Shown: positions 55,249 through 64,000 of the stretch, in pieces | Layout of the letters: every line of letters starts with the position of its first letter | Position numbering within the stretch: the stretch's first letter is position 1 | Source of the DNA: Prado023 sp963753075 | GTDB lineage: Bacteria; Actinomycetota; Actinomycetes; S36-B12; CAIYMF01 | Length of the DNA: 64,000 nucleotides | Reading direction: 5' to 3' | NCBI GenBank assembly: GCA_963753075.1 | Contig: CAVWAR010000002.1 | Location: 248,001 to 312,000 of the forward strand | The notes under the pieces: model-generated | What the model was told of the DNA's origin: nothing | Databases searched by the model: none | What the model saw: the letters and a program-made list of their open reading frames with translations, nothing else | Made by a program: the position numbers and the translations under genes

Positions 55249-56778
55249 TCACCTCCCCGACTCGGCGATGGCCGGCACCGGATCGGTGCTGCCCACGACG
55301 CTCATCGTCTGGTCCACGGATGGGTTGATGATGTCCAGCACGGGATTCGGGAAGAACCCCATGGCGATGATGATCGCGAGGACTGGGGCGATCGCGAGGA
55401 CCTCTCGACCGCCCAGGTCCTGCATGCCGGCGACCCCGGCCCGGACCGGACCGGTCATGGTGCGCTGGTACATCCACAGGATGTAGATCGCCGCCAGGAT
55501 GATGCCGAGGGTGGCGATGATGGCTGCCCACGGGTACCGGGTGTAGGTCCCGGCCAGGACAAGGAACTCGGAGACGAACGAGCTCAGGCCTGGTAGCGCC
55601 AGCGACGACAGGCCGGCGATCAGGAACAGCCCGGCCATGACCGGGGCCACACTCTGCACGCCCCCGAAGTCGGCGACCATCCGCGAGCCCCGGCGCGTGG
55701 CCATGAAGCCGACGAGCAGGAACAGCGCCGCGATCGAGAAGCCGTGGTTGACCATGTAGAGCGTCGACCCGCTCTGGCCCTGGGACGTCATCGCGAAGAT
55801 GCCCAGCACGATGAAGCCGAAGTGACTCACCGAGGTGTAGGCGATCAGGCGCTTGAGGTCGGTCTGGCCGATGGCCACCAGCGCACCGTAGATGATGCCG
55901 ACCAGGGCCAGGATGATGATCCCCGGGGCGAAGTACTTCGACGCGTCCGGGAACATCGGCAGGCACAGGTGCAGCATCCCGAAGGTGCCGACCTTGTCCA
56001 GAACGCCGACCAGCAGCACTGAGGAGCTCGGCGGCGCCTCCGCGGCGGCATCCGGCAGCCATGTGTGCAGCGGCCACATCGGGGCCTTGATCGCGAACGC
56101 GATGAAGAAGCCGAGGAACAGCCATTTCTGGATGTCGGCGTCGATCTCCATCCCGACGAGCGCGGCATAGTCGAAGGTGCCCGCACCGTACTGGTCGATC
56201 GACAGCACGTAGAGGCCGACCAGCGCCGCCAGCATCAGCAGGCCACCCAGCAGGGAGTAGAGGAAGAACTTCACTGCCGCGTACTGCCGCTGGGCGCCGC
56301 CGTAGCGCCCGATGAGGAAGTACATCGGGATCAGCATCGCCTCGAACAGCACGTAGAACAGGAAGACATCGGTGGCTGCGAACACGCCGAGGACCAGGCC
56401 CTCGAGGATCAGGATCCACGCGAAGTAGCCGCGGACCGTGCCCGACGTGCCGTCGGCATCGCCCCAGCCGGCCAGGATGCAGACCGGGACCAGGATGACC
56501 GTCATCAGGATCAGGACCAGCGAGATGCCGTCCACGCCGAGCGCGAACTCCACGCCCCAGGCCGGGATCCAGTCCCACGCCGCGACGAGCTGGAACGGCT
56601 CGGCCGAGCCTGACTCGTAGGCCAGCCCCGCCATGACCCCCACGGCCAGGACCAGCAGCGAGACGATCATCGCCACCTGCTTGGCCAGGCCCGGGCTGGC
56701 CTTGGGCAGCACGCTGACGAGGAGCCCGCCGAGGATGGGCAGCGCCATGAGCGCGACCAGGTAGAACTCGTTGCTCAT
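55249..56778 (-). CDS. nuoM: NADH-quinone oxidoreductase subunit M
   Basis: Antiporter-like proton-pumping subunit, 509 residues. It has the conserved TM5 Glu (LFYVLFEAMLIPMYFLIGRY), the Lys in FAIKAPMWPLHTWLPDA and RLIAYTSVSHFGFIVLG. The start at 56778 overlaps the nuoL stop. Confidence 0.96.
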   Translation of the reverse strand: MSNEFYLVALMALPILGGLLVSVLPKASPGLAKQVAMIVSLLVLAVGVMAGLAYESGSAEPFQLVAAWDWIPAWGVEFALGVDGISLVLILMTVILVPVCILAGWGDADGTSGTVRGYFAWILILEGLVLGVFAATDVFLFYVLFEAMLIPMYFLIGRYGGAQRQYAAVKFFLYSLLGGLLMLAALVGLYVLSIDQYGAGTFDYAALVGMEIDADIQKWLFLGFFIAFAIKAPMWPLHTWLPDAAAEAPPSSSVLLVGVLDKVGTFGMLHLCLPMFPDASKYFAPGIIILALVGIIYGALVAIGQTDLKRLIAYTSVSHFGFIVLGIFAMTSQGQSGSTLYMVNHGFSIAALFLLVGFMATRRGSRMVADFGGVQSVAPVMAGLFLIAGLSSLALPGLSSFVSEFLVLAGTYTRYPWAAIIATLGIILAAIYILWMYQRTMTGPVRAGVAGMQDLGGREVLAIAPVLAIIIAMGFFPNPVLDIINPSVDQTMSVVGSTDPVPAIAESGR

Positions 56779-58715
56779 AGCAGACTCCCCAGGGCCAGGA
56801 CGGCGACAAGGACCACAACGCCCAGAAGCATGGTCAGGGCGTAGGAGCGGACGTACCCGCTCTGCCAGCGCCGCATCCGGGCGCTGAGCCCGCCGATCCC
56901 GGCGGCCGTGCCGTTCACCGCCCCGTCGATGATCTTGTTGTCCGTCCACACCAGCGTTCGGGTCAGGTGCTGGCCGGGGCGCTCGAACAGCGCCTCGTTG
57001 ACCTCGTCGCCGTACATGTCGTGGCGGGCCGCGACCGTCAGGGCCGAGACCTGGGACGGTGCGATCTCAGGCACCTCGCGCATGGCGTACTGGCGCCATC
57101 CGATGACCACGCCGATGACGACCACAACCAGGGTCATGGCGATCAGCAGGTTCGTGCTGATCCCGCCCTCGGCCTTCTGGAAGCCAACGACCGGGGCGAG
57201 CCACTCCTCGATGTCGCCGACGTAGAGCATCATGAAGCCGGCGACCACCGCGCCGAGCGCCAGGACGATCATCGGGCCGGTCATCCAGGGCGATGACTCG
57301 TGCGGGTGCGCACCGTCCGCCCAGCGGGCCTTGCCGTAGAACGTCATGGCCACCATGCGGGTCATGTAGAAGCCGGTGACCCCGGCGCCGAGCAGGGCCG
57401 CCACGCCGGCAACCGGATGCTCGACCCAGGCGGCGTGGATGATCTCGTCCTTGCTGAAGAAGCCGGCGAACGGCGGGATGCCGATGATGGCGAGATAGCC
57501 CACGCCGAACACGGCCCAGGTGACCATCATGTACTTGCGCAGCGCGCCGTAGCGGCGCATGTTCACCTCATCGTCCATCCCGTGCATGACCGACCCGGCC
57601 CCGAGGAACAGCAGCGCCTTGAAGATGCCGTGCGTGAGCAGGTGGAAGATCGCGAAGACGTAGCCCACGGGACCCAGACCCGCCGCGAGGAACATGTAGC
57701 CGATCTGGCTCATCGTGGAGCCGGCCAGGCCCTTCTTGATGTCGTCCTTGGCCGACCCGATGATCGCACCCATGAGCAGCGTGATCGTCCCCACCAGCAC
57801 GACGGCGATCCGGGCCGTCTCGCTGAGGTTGAAGATCTCGGCCGACCGGACGATCAGGTAGACACCGGCGGTGACCATCGTCGCGGCGTGGATCAGGGCC
57901 GAGACCGGGGTCGGGCCCTCCATCGCGTCGAGCAGCCACGACTGCAGCGGGAACTGCGCCGACTTGCCACACGCGGCCAGCAGCAGCGCCAGGCCGATCC
58001 AGGTGACGGTGGAGGAGTTGGCCTCACCCACCGTGGCGTTGACGCCCTCGAAGGTGAAGGTCCCCAGCGTGGCGAACATCATCATGATCGCCAGGCTCAG
58101 GCCGAAGTCGCCGACTCGGTTGACCACGAATGCCTTCTTGGCCGCTGTGGCCGCCGAGGGCTTGTGGAACCAGAAGCCGATCAACAGGTAGGAGGCCAGG
58201 CCGACGCCCTCCCAGCCGACGTAGAGCAGCAGGTAGTTGTTGGCCAGGACCAGCAGCAGCATCGCCGCGATGAACAGGTTCAGGTAGGCGAAGAACTTGC
58301 GCCGCTCGGGGTCGTGGTCCATGTAGCTGATCGAGTAGATGTGGATCAATGAGCCGACGCCTGTGATGAGCAGGACGAACACCATGCTCAGCGGATCCAG
58401 CTGCAGGGCGAAGGGTGCTTGGAACGTGCCGACGTCTATCCAGTCCCACAGGTGCTGGTTGATCGTCCGGGCGTCCTCCGGTTCGGCCAGCAGTGCCAGG
58501 AACAGCACGCAGGCCACCGCGAAGGCACTGAGCACGGCGGCGGTTCCCAGCCAGTGGCCCCAGCGGTTGGACCGCCGACCGGCCAGCAGCAGGATCACGG
58601 CGCCGGCCACGGGGATCGCGATGAGTACCGCGATCAGGCCGAACGTGCCGGTTGCCTGCACGACCTCGCCCGGGGAGGCCTCGCCCGAGGCGACGACCGC
58701 AAGGGTGTTGTTCAC
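56775..58715 (-). CDS. nuoL: NADH-quinone oxidoreductase subunit L
   Basis: The distal antiporter-like subunit with the long lateral helix, 646 residues, GTG start. Motifs: YVGWEGVGLASYLLIGFWF, LLLAACGKSAQFPLQSWLLD, AMEGPTPVSALIHAATMVTA, KKGLAGSTMSQIGYMFLAAG. The C-terminal quarter carries the lateral helix region and a final anchoring TM. Confidence 0.97.
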   Translation of the reverse strand: MNNTLAVVASGEASPGEVVQATGTFGLIAVLIAIPVAGAVILLLAGRRSNRWGHWLGTAAVLSAFAVACVLFLALLAEPEDARTINQHLWDWIDVGTFQAPFALQLDPLSMVFVLLITGVGSLIHIYSISYMDHDPERRKFFAYLNLFIAAMLLLVLANNYLLLYVGWEGVGLASYLLIGFWFHKPSAATAAKKAFVVNRVGDFGLSLAIMMMFATLGTFTFEGVNATVGEANSSTVTWIGLALLLAACGKSAQFPLQSWLLDAMEGPTPVSALIHAATMVTAGVYLIVRSAEIFNLSETARIAVVLVGTITLLMGAIIGSAKDDIKKGLAGSTMSQIGYMFLAAGLGPVGYVFAIFHLLTHGIFKALLFLGAGSVMHGMDDEVNMRRYGALRKYMMVTWAVFGVGYLAIIGIPPFAGFFSKDEIIHAAWVEHPVAGVAALLGAGVTGFYMTRMVAMTFYGKARWADGAHPHESSPWMTGPMIVLALGAVVAGFMMLYVGDIEEWLAPVVGFQKAEGGISTNLLIAMTLVVVVIGVVIGWRQYAMREVPEIAPSQVSALTVAARHDMYGDEVNEALFERPGQHLTRTLVWTDNKIIDGAVNGTAAGIGGLSARMRRWQSGYVRSYALTMLLGVVVLVAVLALGSLL

Positions 58716-58725
58716 AGTCGTCCCC

Positions 58726-59025
58726 TCACAACTTCAGCAGGTTGGGCTCGTCGACCGAGGCCGAGTTGCGGGTACGGAAGATGGCCACGATGATCGCCAG
58801 GCCGATGACCACCTCGGCGGCAGCAACGACCATCACGAAGAAGGCCACCACCTGGCCGTCCAGGGTGCCGTTGGTCCGGGCGAACGTCACGAAGGCCAGG
58901 TTGGATGCGTTGAGCATGAGCTCGATGCACATGAACACGACGATTGCGTTGCGCCGGACGAGCACGCCGCCGGCCCCGATCGAGAACAGGATCGCCGAGA
59001 GGATGAGGTAGTTGGTGGGGTTCAT
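58726..59025 (-). CDS. nuoK: NADH-quinone oxidoreductase subunit K
   Basis: A 99-residue, three-TM subunit of the proton path. The buried Glu residues are in VVFMCIELMLNASNLAFVTF and VVAAAEVVIGLAIIVAIF. It overlaps nuoJ by 4 bp. Confidence 0.97.
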   Translation of the reverse strand: MNPTNYLILSAILFSIGAGGVLVRRNAIVVFMCIELMLNASNLAFVTFARTNGTLDGQVVAFFVMVVAAAEVVIGLAIIVAIFRTRNSASVDEPNLLKL

Positions 59026-59897
59026 CCCTCGCCCTCCGGGTCCGGGTCGATCAGCTCACCGGACGGCGTCTCGACGATGACCGCCTCGCCGTCCTGCAGG
59101 TGCTCGGACTCCTCCAGGGCCAACCTGTCGGGCTCGCGCAGGTCGCCCTCCAGCCGCAGCGGGCCGGGCACGGAGTCCTCGGCGATCGACCCGTCGGGCA
59201 GCAGCGCGGGCATGTCCACGGAGTTGTTGCGGGCGTACACACCGGGGCTGGGCAGGTTGACCGGGTGCAGGTCCGGGTCGAAGCGCTCCGTCGACATCTG
59301 CGCCTGGGTCTTGCGGGGCTCCACCCGCTCACGATGCGTGAGCACCATGGCCCCCACTGCCGCTGTCATCAGCAGCAGCGCAGTGATCTCGAAGGCAAGC
59401 AGGTACCGGGTGAAGATCGCCACCCCGATGCCCTCGACGTTGCCCCCCTGCTCAGCATTCGCGGCATCGAGCCCGACGACCGTGGTTCCGGCCAGCGAGT
59501 CGACGATCCCGGCCAGCAGCAGAGCCAGGAACGAGGCGAAAGCAACCCCGGCCCACACGCGCTGGCCCCTGATGGTCTCGACCAGGCTGTCGGAGGCATC
59601 CACGCCGACGACCATCAGCACGAAGACGAAGAGCATCATCACCGCGCCCGTGTAGACGATGACCTGCACCATCCCGAGGAACGGCGCGTCCTGGGCCACG
59701 TAGAGGATGGCCAGGTTGATCATCGTCAGGGCGATGAACAGGGCACTGTGCACTGCCTTGCGGGACAGGACCGTACCGAGCGCACCGAGGACGGCCAGCG
59801 TGGCGCACACCCAGAAGGTCACCTGCTCGCCGGTGTTGGCCTCCACACCAACCGGCCCCTCGGCAACGAGTGCGCCCACAGAGTGCAGCGCGTTCAC
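59022..59897 (-). CDS. nuoJ: NADH-quinone oxidoreductase subunit J
   Basis: A five-TM subunit, 291 residues, longer than usual because of a soluble acidic C-terminal tail of about 90 residues. The core has MINLAILYVAQDAPFLGMVQ and VIVYTGAVMMLFVFVLMVVG. It overlaps nuoI and nuoK by 4 bp each. Confidence 0.95.
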   Translation of the reverse strand: MNALHSVGALVAEGPVGVEANTGEQVTFWVCATLAVLGALGTVLSRKAVHSALFIALTMINLAILYVAQDAPFLGMVQVIVYTGAVMMLFVFVLMVVGVDASDSLVETIRGQRVWAGVAFASFLALLLAGIVDSLAGTTVVGLDAANAEQGGNVEGIGVAIFTRYLLAFEITALLLMTAAVGAMVLTHRERVEPRKTQAQMSTERFDPDLHPVNLPSPGVYARNNSVDMPALLPDGSIAEDSVPGPLRLEGDLREPDRLALEESEHLQDGEAVIVETPSGELIDPDPEGEG

Positions 59898-60496
59898 TTC
59901 TCCCCCGTCCCCATGTTCTCGTCGACCGATTCAGCATCGGCGGACCCGTTCCGGGCCTCGGCCTCTGCCCGCTGGGCGTCGGTCGCGCCGGTCACCTCGC
60001 CCCGGTAGTAGTCCCCATCATCGGTGCCCTCGACCATCGAGTGTGGCGGCGCCACCATCCCGGGCAGCAACGGACCGAGCAGGTCGGTCTTCTCGTAGAT
60101 CAGGGACGCCCGGGTCGTGTCGGCCAGCTCGTACTCGTTGGTCATCGTCAGGGCGCGTGTGGGGCAGGCCTCGATGCACAACCCGCAGAGGATGCAGCGC
60201 AGGTAGTTGATCTGGTAGACGCGGCCGTACCGCTCACCCGGGGAGAACCGCTCCTCCTCGGTGTTCGGCGCACCTTCGACGTAGATCGCGTCGGCCGGGC
60301 ATGCCCATGCGCACAACTCGCACCCGATGCACTTCTCCAGGCCGTCGGGGTGCCGGTTGAGCTGGTGGCGGCCATGGAAGCGCGGCTTGGGTGGGTACTG
60401 GTCCTTCTCCTCCGGGTACTGCTCGGTGTTCACCTTCTTGAACATGGTCCTGAAGGTGGTCCCGAAGCCCCGGACGGGCTGGGGCAGGTCAGGCAT
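59894..60496 (-). CDS. nuoI: NADH-quinone oxidoreductase subunit I
   Basis: The peripheral-arm ferredoxin-like subunit carrying clusters N6a and N6b, 200 residues: CIGCELCAWACPADAIYVEG and CILCGLCIEACPTRALTMTN. An acidic C-terminal tail of about 40 residues follows. Its start lies 8 bp inside nuoH. Compare the shorter orphan copy at 42949-43257. Confidence 0.96.
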   Translation of the reverse strand: MPDLPQPVRGFGTTFRTMFKKVNTEQYPEEKDQYPPKPRFHGRHQLNRHPDGLEKCIGCELCAWACPADAIYVEGAPNTEEERFSPGERYGRVYQINYLRCILCGLCIEACPTRALTMTNEYELADTTRASLIYEKTDLLGPLLPGMVAPPHSMVEGTDDGDYYRGEVTGATDAQRAEAEARNGSADAESVDENMGTGEK

Positions 60497-61831
60497 CGGG
60501 CGCCTCCTGGGCATCGTCGGCGGCAACAGCGCTGGGCACGGTCTGGCGCGCTCGCGGCGTGTAGTCGAAGTGCTCACCCGGCATCGGCGGAACGGGGTGT
60601 CGACCGGGTTGGCTGTTCAGCTCGGCCTCCTCGGCCTCGGCCTGGGCCTGCTCGTCGGCCCGGCTCCGGTCGCGACGGTTCTCGATGAGGAAGGACGCCG
60701 CGAAGACAACGATCAGCGTGGCGATGACGACGGCCGAGATGGTCAGGGCGTTCGCGGGCAGCTCATCGCGCAGTGCGCGGAACGAGGCGACCACGATGAT
60801 CCAGGCCAGCGCGGCGGGGATCAGGACCTTCCAGCCGAACTTCATGAACTGGTCGTAGCGGAAGCGGGGGAGGGTGCCGCGCAGCCAGATGAACATGAAC
60901 AGGAACAGGCAGACCTTGGCCAGGAACCACAGCAGGCCCCACCAGCTCCTGGTTGAACATACCCGTCGCTGATCGCCGAGATCGGCCACGGGGCCTGCCA
61001 GCCGCCCAGGAACAGGGTGGTGGCCAATGCGGAGACGGTGACCATGTTGATGTACTCGGCCAGGAAGAACAGCGCGAACTTCAGTGACGAGTACTCGGTG
61101 TGGAAGCCGGCGACGAGCTCACTCTCGGCCTCGGGCAGGTCGAACGGCGCTCGGTTCACCTCGCCGACCATGGAGGTCACGTAGATGATGAACGACGGCA
61201 GCAGGATCAGCGCGTACCAGATCGGCTGCTGCGCGGCCACGATCTGCGAGGTGGACATGGAGCCGGCGTAGAGGAACACGGCCACGAAGGACAGCCCCAT
61301 CGCGATCTCGTAGGAGATCATCTGGGCCGAGGACCTCAGCGAGCCCAGCAGGGGGTAGGTCGACCCTGACGACCAGCCGGCGAACACGATCCCGTAGATG
61401 CCGATCGAGGCGACTGCGAGCACGTACAGCACCGCCACCGGGAAGTCGGTCAGCTGCAGTGGGGTCCGGGTGCCGAAGATCGAGACCTCCGGGCCGAACG
61501 GGATCACGGCCAGGGCCAGGAAGGCGGGCACGACGGAGATGATCGGCGCCACGAAGAACACGGCCTTGTCGGCCGCCGTGGGGATGATCTCCTCCTTCAG
61601 GGCCAGCTTGATTCCGTCCATCAGGCCCTGCAGCACGCCGAAGGGCCCCACCCGGTTCGGGCCGAGGCGCATGTTCATCCGGGCGACGACGCGACGCTCA
61701 CCCCAGATCGTGAGCAGCACGAGCAGGACAACCCCGAGGAAGAGTCCAAGGACCTTGACGAGGACCAGCCACCACGGGTCCAGGCCGAAGGGCGGGTACG
61801 CGGTGGCAGCCACCACGGATGTCACGTTCAC
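60489..61831 (-). CDS. nuoH: NADH-quinone oxidoreductase subunit H (frameshift as given)
   Basis: The eight-TM quinone-chamber subunit. A GTG start at 61831 (AGGAGG upstream) overlaps the nuoG stop. Family motifs are RMNMRLGPNRVGPFGVLQGL, LKEEIIPTAADKAVF, VGEVNRAPFDLPEAESELVA and GFHTEYSSLKFALFFLAEY. The frame breaks at 60950-60961: after PISAISDG the correct frame resumes at RSWWGLLWFLAKVCLF. Two extra bases (or one missing) explain it. Corrected length is about 446 aa, including a long charged C-terminal tail. Confidence 0.92.
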
Positions 61832-64000
61832 TGGGCACCTCCTGCGCTGAGCCGGACCGCCGCACCGGAGCCGACCCCGAGATCGACGTTGACCGCGCTG
61901 CCGACCGAGTTGCCCGGCACCCACACGACACCGTCGACCATGTCGGTGATCGCCAGCGGCAGGGTGATCGAACCGGTCTCGGTGGCAATCGTGACCGGCT
62001 GCCCATCGACCGCGCCGATCCCGGCAGCAGTCGCGGCACTGGCACGGGCCAGCGAGGGTCGGGCCGTGCCGGCGAGGTTGGGCTCGCCACGCTGGAGCAC
62101 GCCCTCGTCGAGCAGATGCCGCCACGTGGACAGGACCACCTGATCGGGTCCGGGAGCCGGGGCGGGCTCCTCGGCGAGGTCGGCGTCGGGACGCTGGCCC
62201 TGCCATCGCCCCATCCCTGCGAGCTCGGCGCGCAGGTCCGCCACCTCGATGGAACCCATGCTGCGGCCCATGGACTGGGCAACCAGAGCGAGCGCACGGG
62301 CATCGGTGATGGCGACCGTCTGGGGCATGACACGCCCGAACGGGCGGGCCCGGCCCTCCCAGTCCACGAGGGTCCCGGACTTCTCGGTGATCACGCCGAC
62401 CGGGAGCACCACATCGGCCAGCTCCGTGACGGGGGTCGTGCGGGTCTCCAGGGCGAGGACGAACTTCGCGCCCTGGAGGCCGGCCAGGAAGCCCAGCGGA
62501 TCCGGGGTGTCCACCGGGTCGACGCCAGCCACGATGACCGCCCCGATGCTCGGCTCCGGGGCAGCGGCGTCGTCATCCACGTCGGCAGCCGGCTCGGACT
62601 CGGCGGAATCCGTGACCAGCTCTGCCTCGGCCGGTGTGGGCTCACCCTCGGCGTCCGCGTCCTCCGGCTCGGTCGCTGGCTCCTCGGCGCCCGCTGGGGT
62701 CAGCGCATCGAGGACTCCAACCAGGTCGAGCCCGGCCTCCGACGGCAGGTCCGCTGCGTCCATGCCCCACGCCGCGGCCACCTGGGCCCGCGCATCGGGG
62801 TCACTCAGGGGCCGACCCCAGGGCAGCAGGCCGGGCAGCGCGCCGGCCTCGAGCGCACCGCGCTCACCGGCGCGGCGCGGCACCCACGCCAACCGGGCAC
62901 CGGAGGCCTCGGCAAGGGCGACGACCTCCGCGAGGGTCCCGGGCGACTGCGCCGCCCGCTCCCCGACGAGGATGACCGACCCCGCCGCGGCCAGCGCACC
63001 GGATGCGGCACCGTCGCCGGCAGCCAGCGACCGCAGGACGGCCGGCTCCTGGCCCGGCGCAGCAGCGATGACGTGCGCCGAGAGCTTCGCCGAACCCGGC
63101 GAGGCGTACGGAGCCACGGAGATCACCTGCAGTGAACCGCGACGGGTGGCCGCCCGCAGGCGCAGGAAGATGATCGGCGACTCCTCCTCCGGCTCGAGCC
63201 CGACGAGCAGCACGCTGGGGGCCGCATCGAGGTCGGCGTAGGTCACACCCACCCCCGTGCCGGACACGATCGCGCGCAGGAAGTCAGCCTCGGCGTTGCT
63301 CGAGCGCCGGATCCGGAAGTCGATGTTGTCGGTGCCCAGCACCATCCTGGCGAACTTCGCGTACGCGTAGCTGTCCTCGAGGGTCAGCTTCCCGCCGAGG
63401 AGGACGGCCACCCGCCCGGCGGCGGCCGTCAGGGACTCCGCAGCCTTCCGCACGGCCTGGGGCCATGCGGCGTCAACGAGCTCCTCACCGGCACGCACGA
63501 GCGGGAAGTCGAGGCGGTCGCTGCTCAGGTAGGGGAAGGCGAATCGGCCCTTGTCGCAGTTCCAGTCGGAGTTGACCTCGGGATCCTCCCAGGCAAGCCG
63601 ACGCAGCACCGTGGAGCGGCGCACGTCGGTGCGCAGGGAACAGCCGCTGGCGCAGTGCTCGCAGACCGTCGGGGTGGAGACCAGGTCGAAGGGCCGGGAC
63701 CGGAAGCGGTAGGCCGTGCTGGTCAGGGCACCCACCGGGCAGATCTGGATGGTGTTGCCCGAGAAGTAGGAGTTGAACGGGGTGTCCTCGGCGATGCCGA
63801 CAACCTGGCGGCCGCCGCGCTGCTGCAGCGAGATGAACGGATCGCCCGCGATCTGGTCGGCGAACCGGGTGCACCGGGCGCATGAGACGCACCGCTCGCG
63901 GTCCAGCAGGATCTGGCTGCTCAGCGCGATCGGCTTGGGGAACGTCCGCTTGGTCCCGGTGAAGCGTGACTCACCGCGACCGTGGCTCATGGCCTGGTTC
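61828..64000 (-). CDS. nuoG: NADH-quinone oxidoreductase subunit G (partial, N-terminus off window)
   Basis: The 75-kDa Fe-S subunit. The window starts in the region NQAMSHGRGESRF, just after the His-ligand motif area, and includes the [4Fe-4S] motif CVSCARCTRFADQIAGD, CPVGALTSTAYRFRSRPFDL and the N7-type motif CEHCASGCSLRTDV with a later Cys (DWNCDKGRF). The rest is the molybdopterin-type domain. An acidic, low-complexity stretch of about 48 residues interrupts it at 62547-62692. The [2Fe-2S] domain lies right of the window. Confidence 0.95.
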   Translation of the reverse strand, partial: NQAMSHGRGESRFTGTKRTFPKPIALSSQILLDRERCVSCARCTRFADQIAGDPFISLQQRGGRQVVGIAEDTPFNSYFSGNTIQICPVGALTSTAYRFRSRPFDLVSTPTVCEHCASGCSLRTDVRRSTVLRRLAWEDPEVNSDWNCDKGRFAFPYLSSDRLDFPLVRAGEELVDAAWPQAVRKAAESLTAAAGRVAVLLGGKLTLEDSYAYAKFARMVLGTDNIDFRIRRSSNAEADFLRAIVSGTGVGVTYADLDAAPSVLLVGLEPEEESPIIFLRLRAATRRGSLQVISVAPYASPGSAKLSAHVIAAAPGQEPAVLRSLAAGDGAASGALAAAGSVILVGERAAQSPGTLAEVVALAEASGARLAWVPRRAGERGALEAGALPGLLPWGRPLSDPDARAQVAAAWGMDAADLPSEAGLDLVGVLDALTPAGAEEPATEPEDADAEGEPTPAEAELVTDSAESEPAADVDDDAAAPEPSIGAVIVAGVDPVDTPDPLGFLAGLQGAKFVLALETRTTPVTELADVVLPVGVITEKSGTLVDWEGRARPFGRVMPQTVAITDARALALVAQSMGRSMGSIEVADLRAELAGMGRWQGQRPDADLAEEPAPAPGPDQVVLSTWRHLLDEGVLQRGEPNLAGTARPSLARASAATAAGIGAVDGQPVTIATETGSITLPLAITDMVDGVVWVPGNSVGSAVNVDLGVGSGAAVRLSAGGAQ

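Overview
The window is high-GC DNA with tightly packed, often overlapping genes (ATGA/TGATG/GTGA junctions) and frequent GTG/TTG starts. Actinobacterial hallmarks include zinc-type S14 and L33, L10 with a long Ala/Glu tail, NusG with an acidic N-terminal extension, a rpoB-rpoC-rpsL-rpsG-fusA-tuf-S10-spc supercluster, a 14-subunit-type nuo operon, KorAB and a GrcC-like polyprenyl synthase. The order murB / aminotransferase / tRNA-Trp / secE-nusG-rplKA-rplJL-rpoBC is, from memory, the Streptomyces-type order. I call it Actinomycetes and do not attempt a genus.

Layout. (1) 1-4.8 kb: 5' part of secY, cut off from the rest of its usual operon by an inserted membrane protein and a NarL-type two-component system. 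(2) 4.8-14.4 kb, minus strand: rplO-rpmD-rpsE-rplR-rplF-rpsH-rpsN-rplE-rplX-rplN-rpsQ-rpmC-rplP-rpsC-rplV-rpsS-rplB-rplW-rplD-rplC-rpsJ, all intact. (3) 14.5-18.9 kb: tuf, fusA, rpsG, rpsL. Here tuf, fusA and rpsG are riddled with single-base indels (about 11 in fusA), while rpsL and all other ribosomal genes are clean. (4) 19.2-20.6 kb: a broken insertion sequence with about 48-bp imperfect inverted repeats; then a DUF4190-like membrane protein. (5) 21.5-35.7 kb: rpoC, rpoB, rplL, rplJ with recognisable promoters and an L10 leader, interrupted on the plus strand by a Vps62-like membrane protein and a TM2 protein; then rplA, rplK, nusG, secE, tRNA-Trp. (6) 36-44 kb: aminotransferase, MarC, murB, formate/nitrite channel, rpmG, tRNA-Met, tRNA-Thr, SDR, tRNA-Tyr, YajQ-like protein, HAD phosphatase. 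(7) 42.9-47.3 kb: a three-gene complex-I-like module (B, C, I homologues, no D or membrane subunits) facing away from korA-korB. (8) 47.4-53.6 kb: universal stress protein, CoA-transferase-family racemase, an unknown protein, RarD-like transporter, polyprenyl synthase, TrpB2. (9) 53.7-64 kb: nuoG(partial)-H-I-J-K-L-M-N, transcribed leftwards from beyond the right edge.

How it fits together: the window holds the core transcription/translation machinery plus respiratory energy metabolism. KorAB would deliver low-potential electrons from 2-oxoglutarate oxidation. The adjacent ferredoxin-like B/C/I proteins are candidate acceptors, and the polyprenyl synthase may supply the menaquinone tail used by the main complex I. 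The most interesting unexplained items are the orphan nuoBCI/korAB locus, the split secY, and the confinement of indels to tuf-fusA-rpsG, which I read mainly as a consensus or assembly problem rather than biology.
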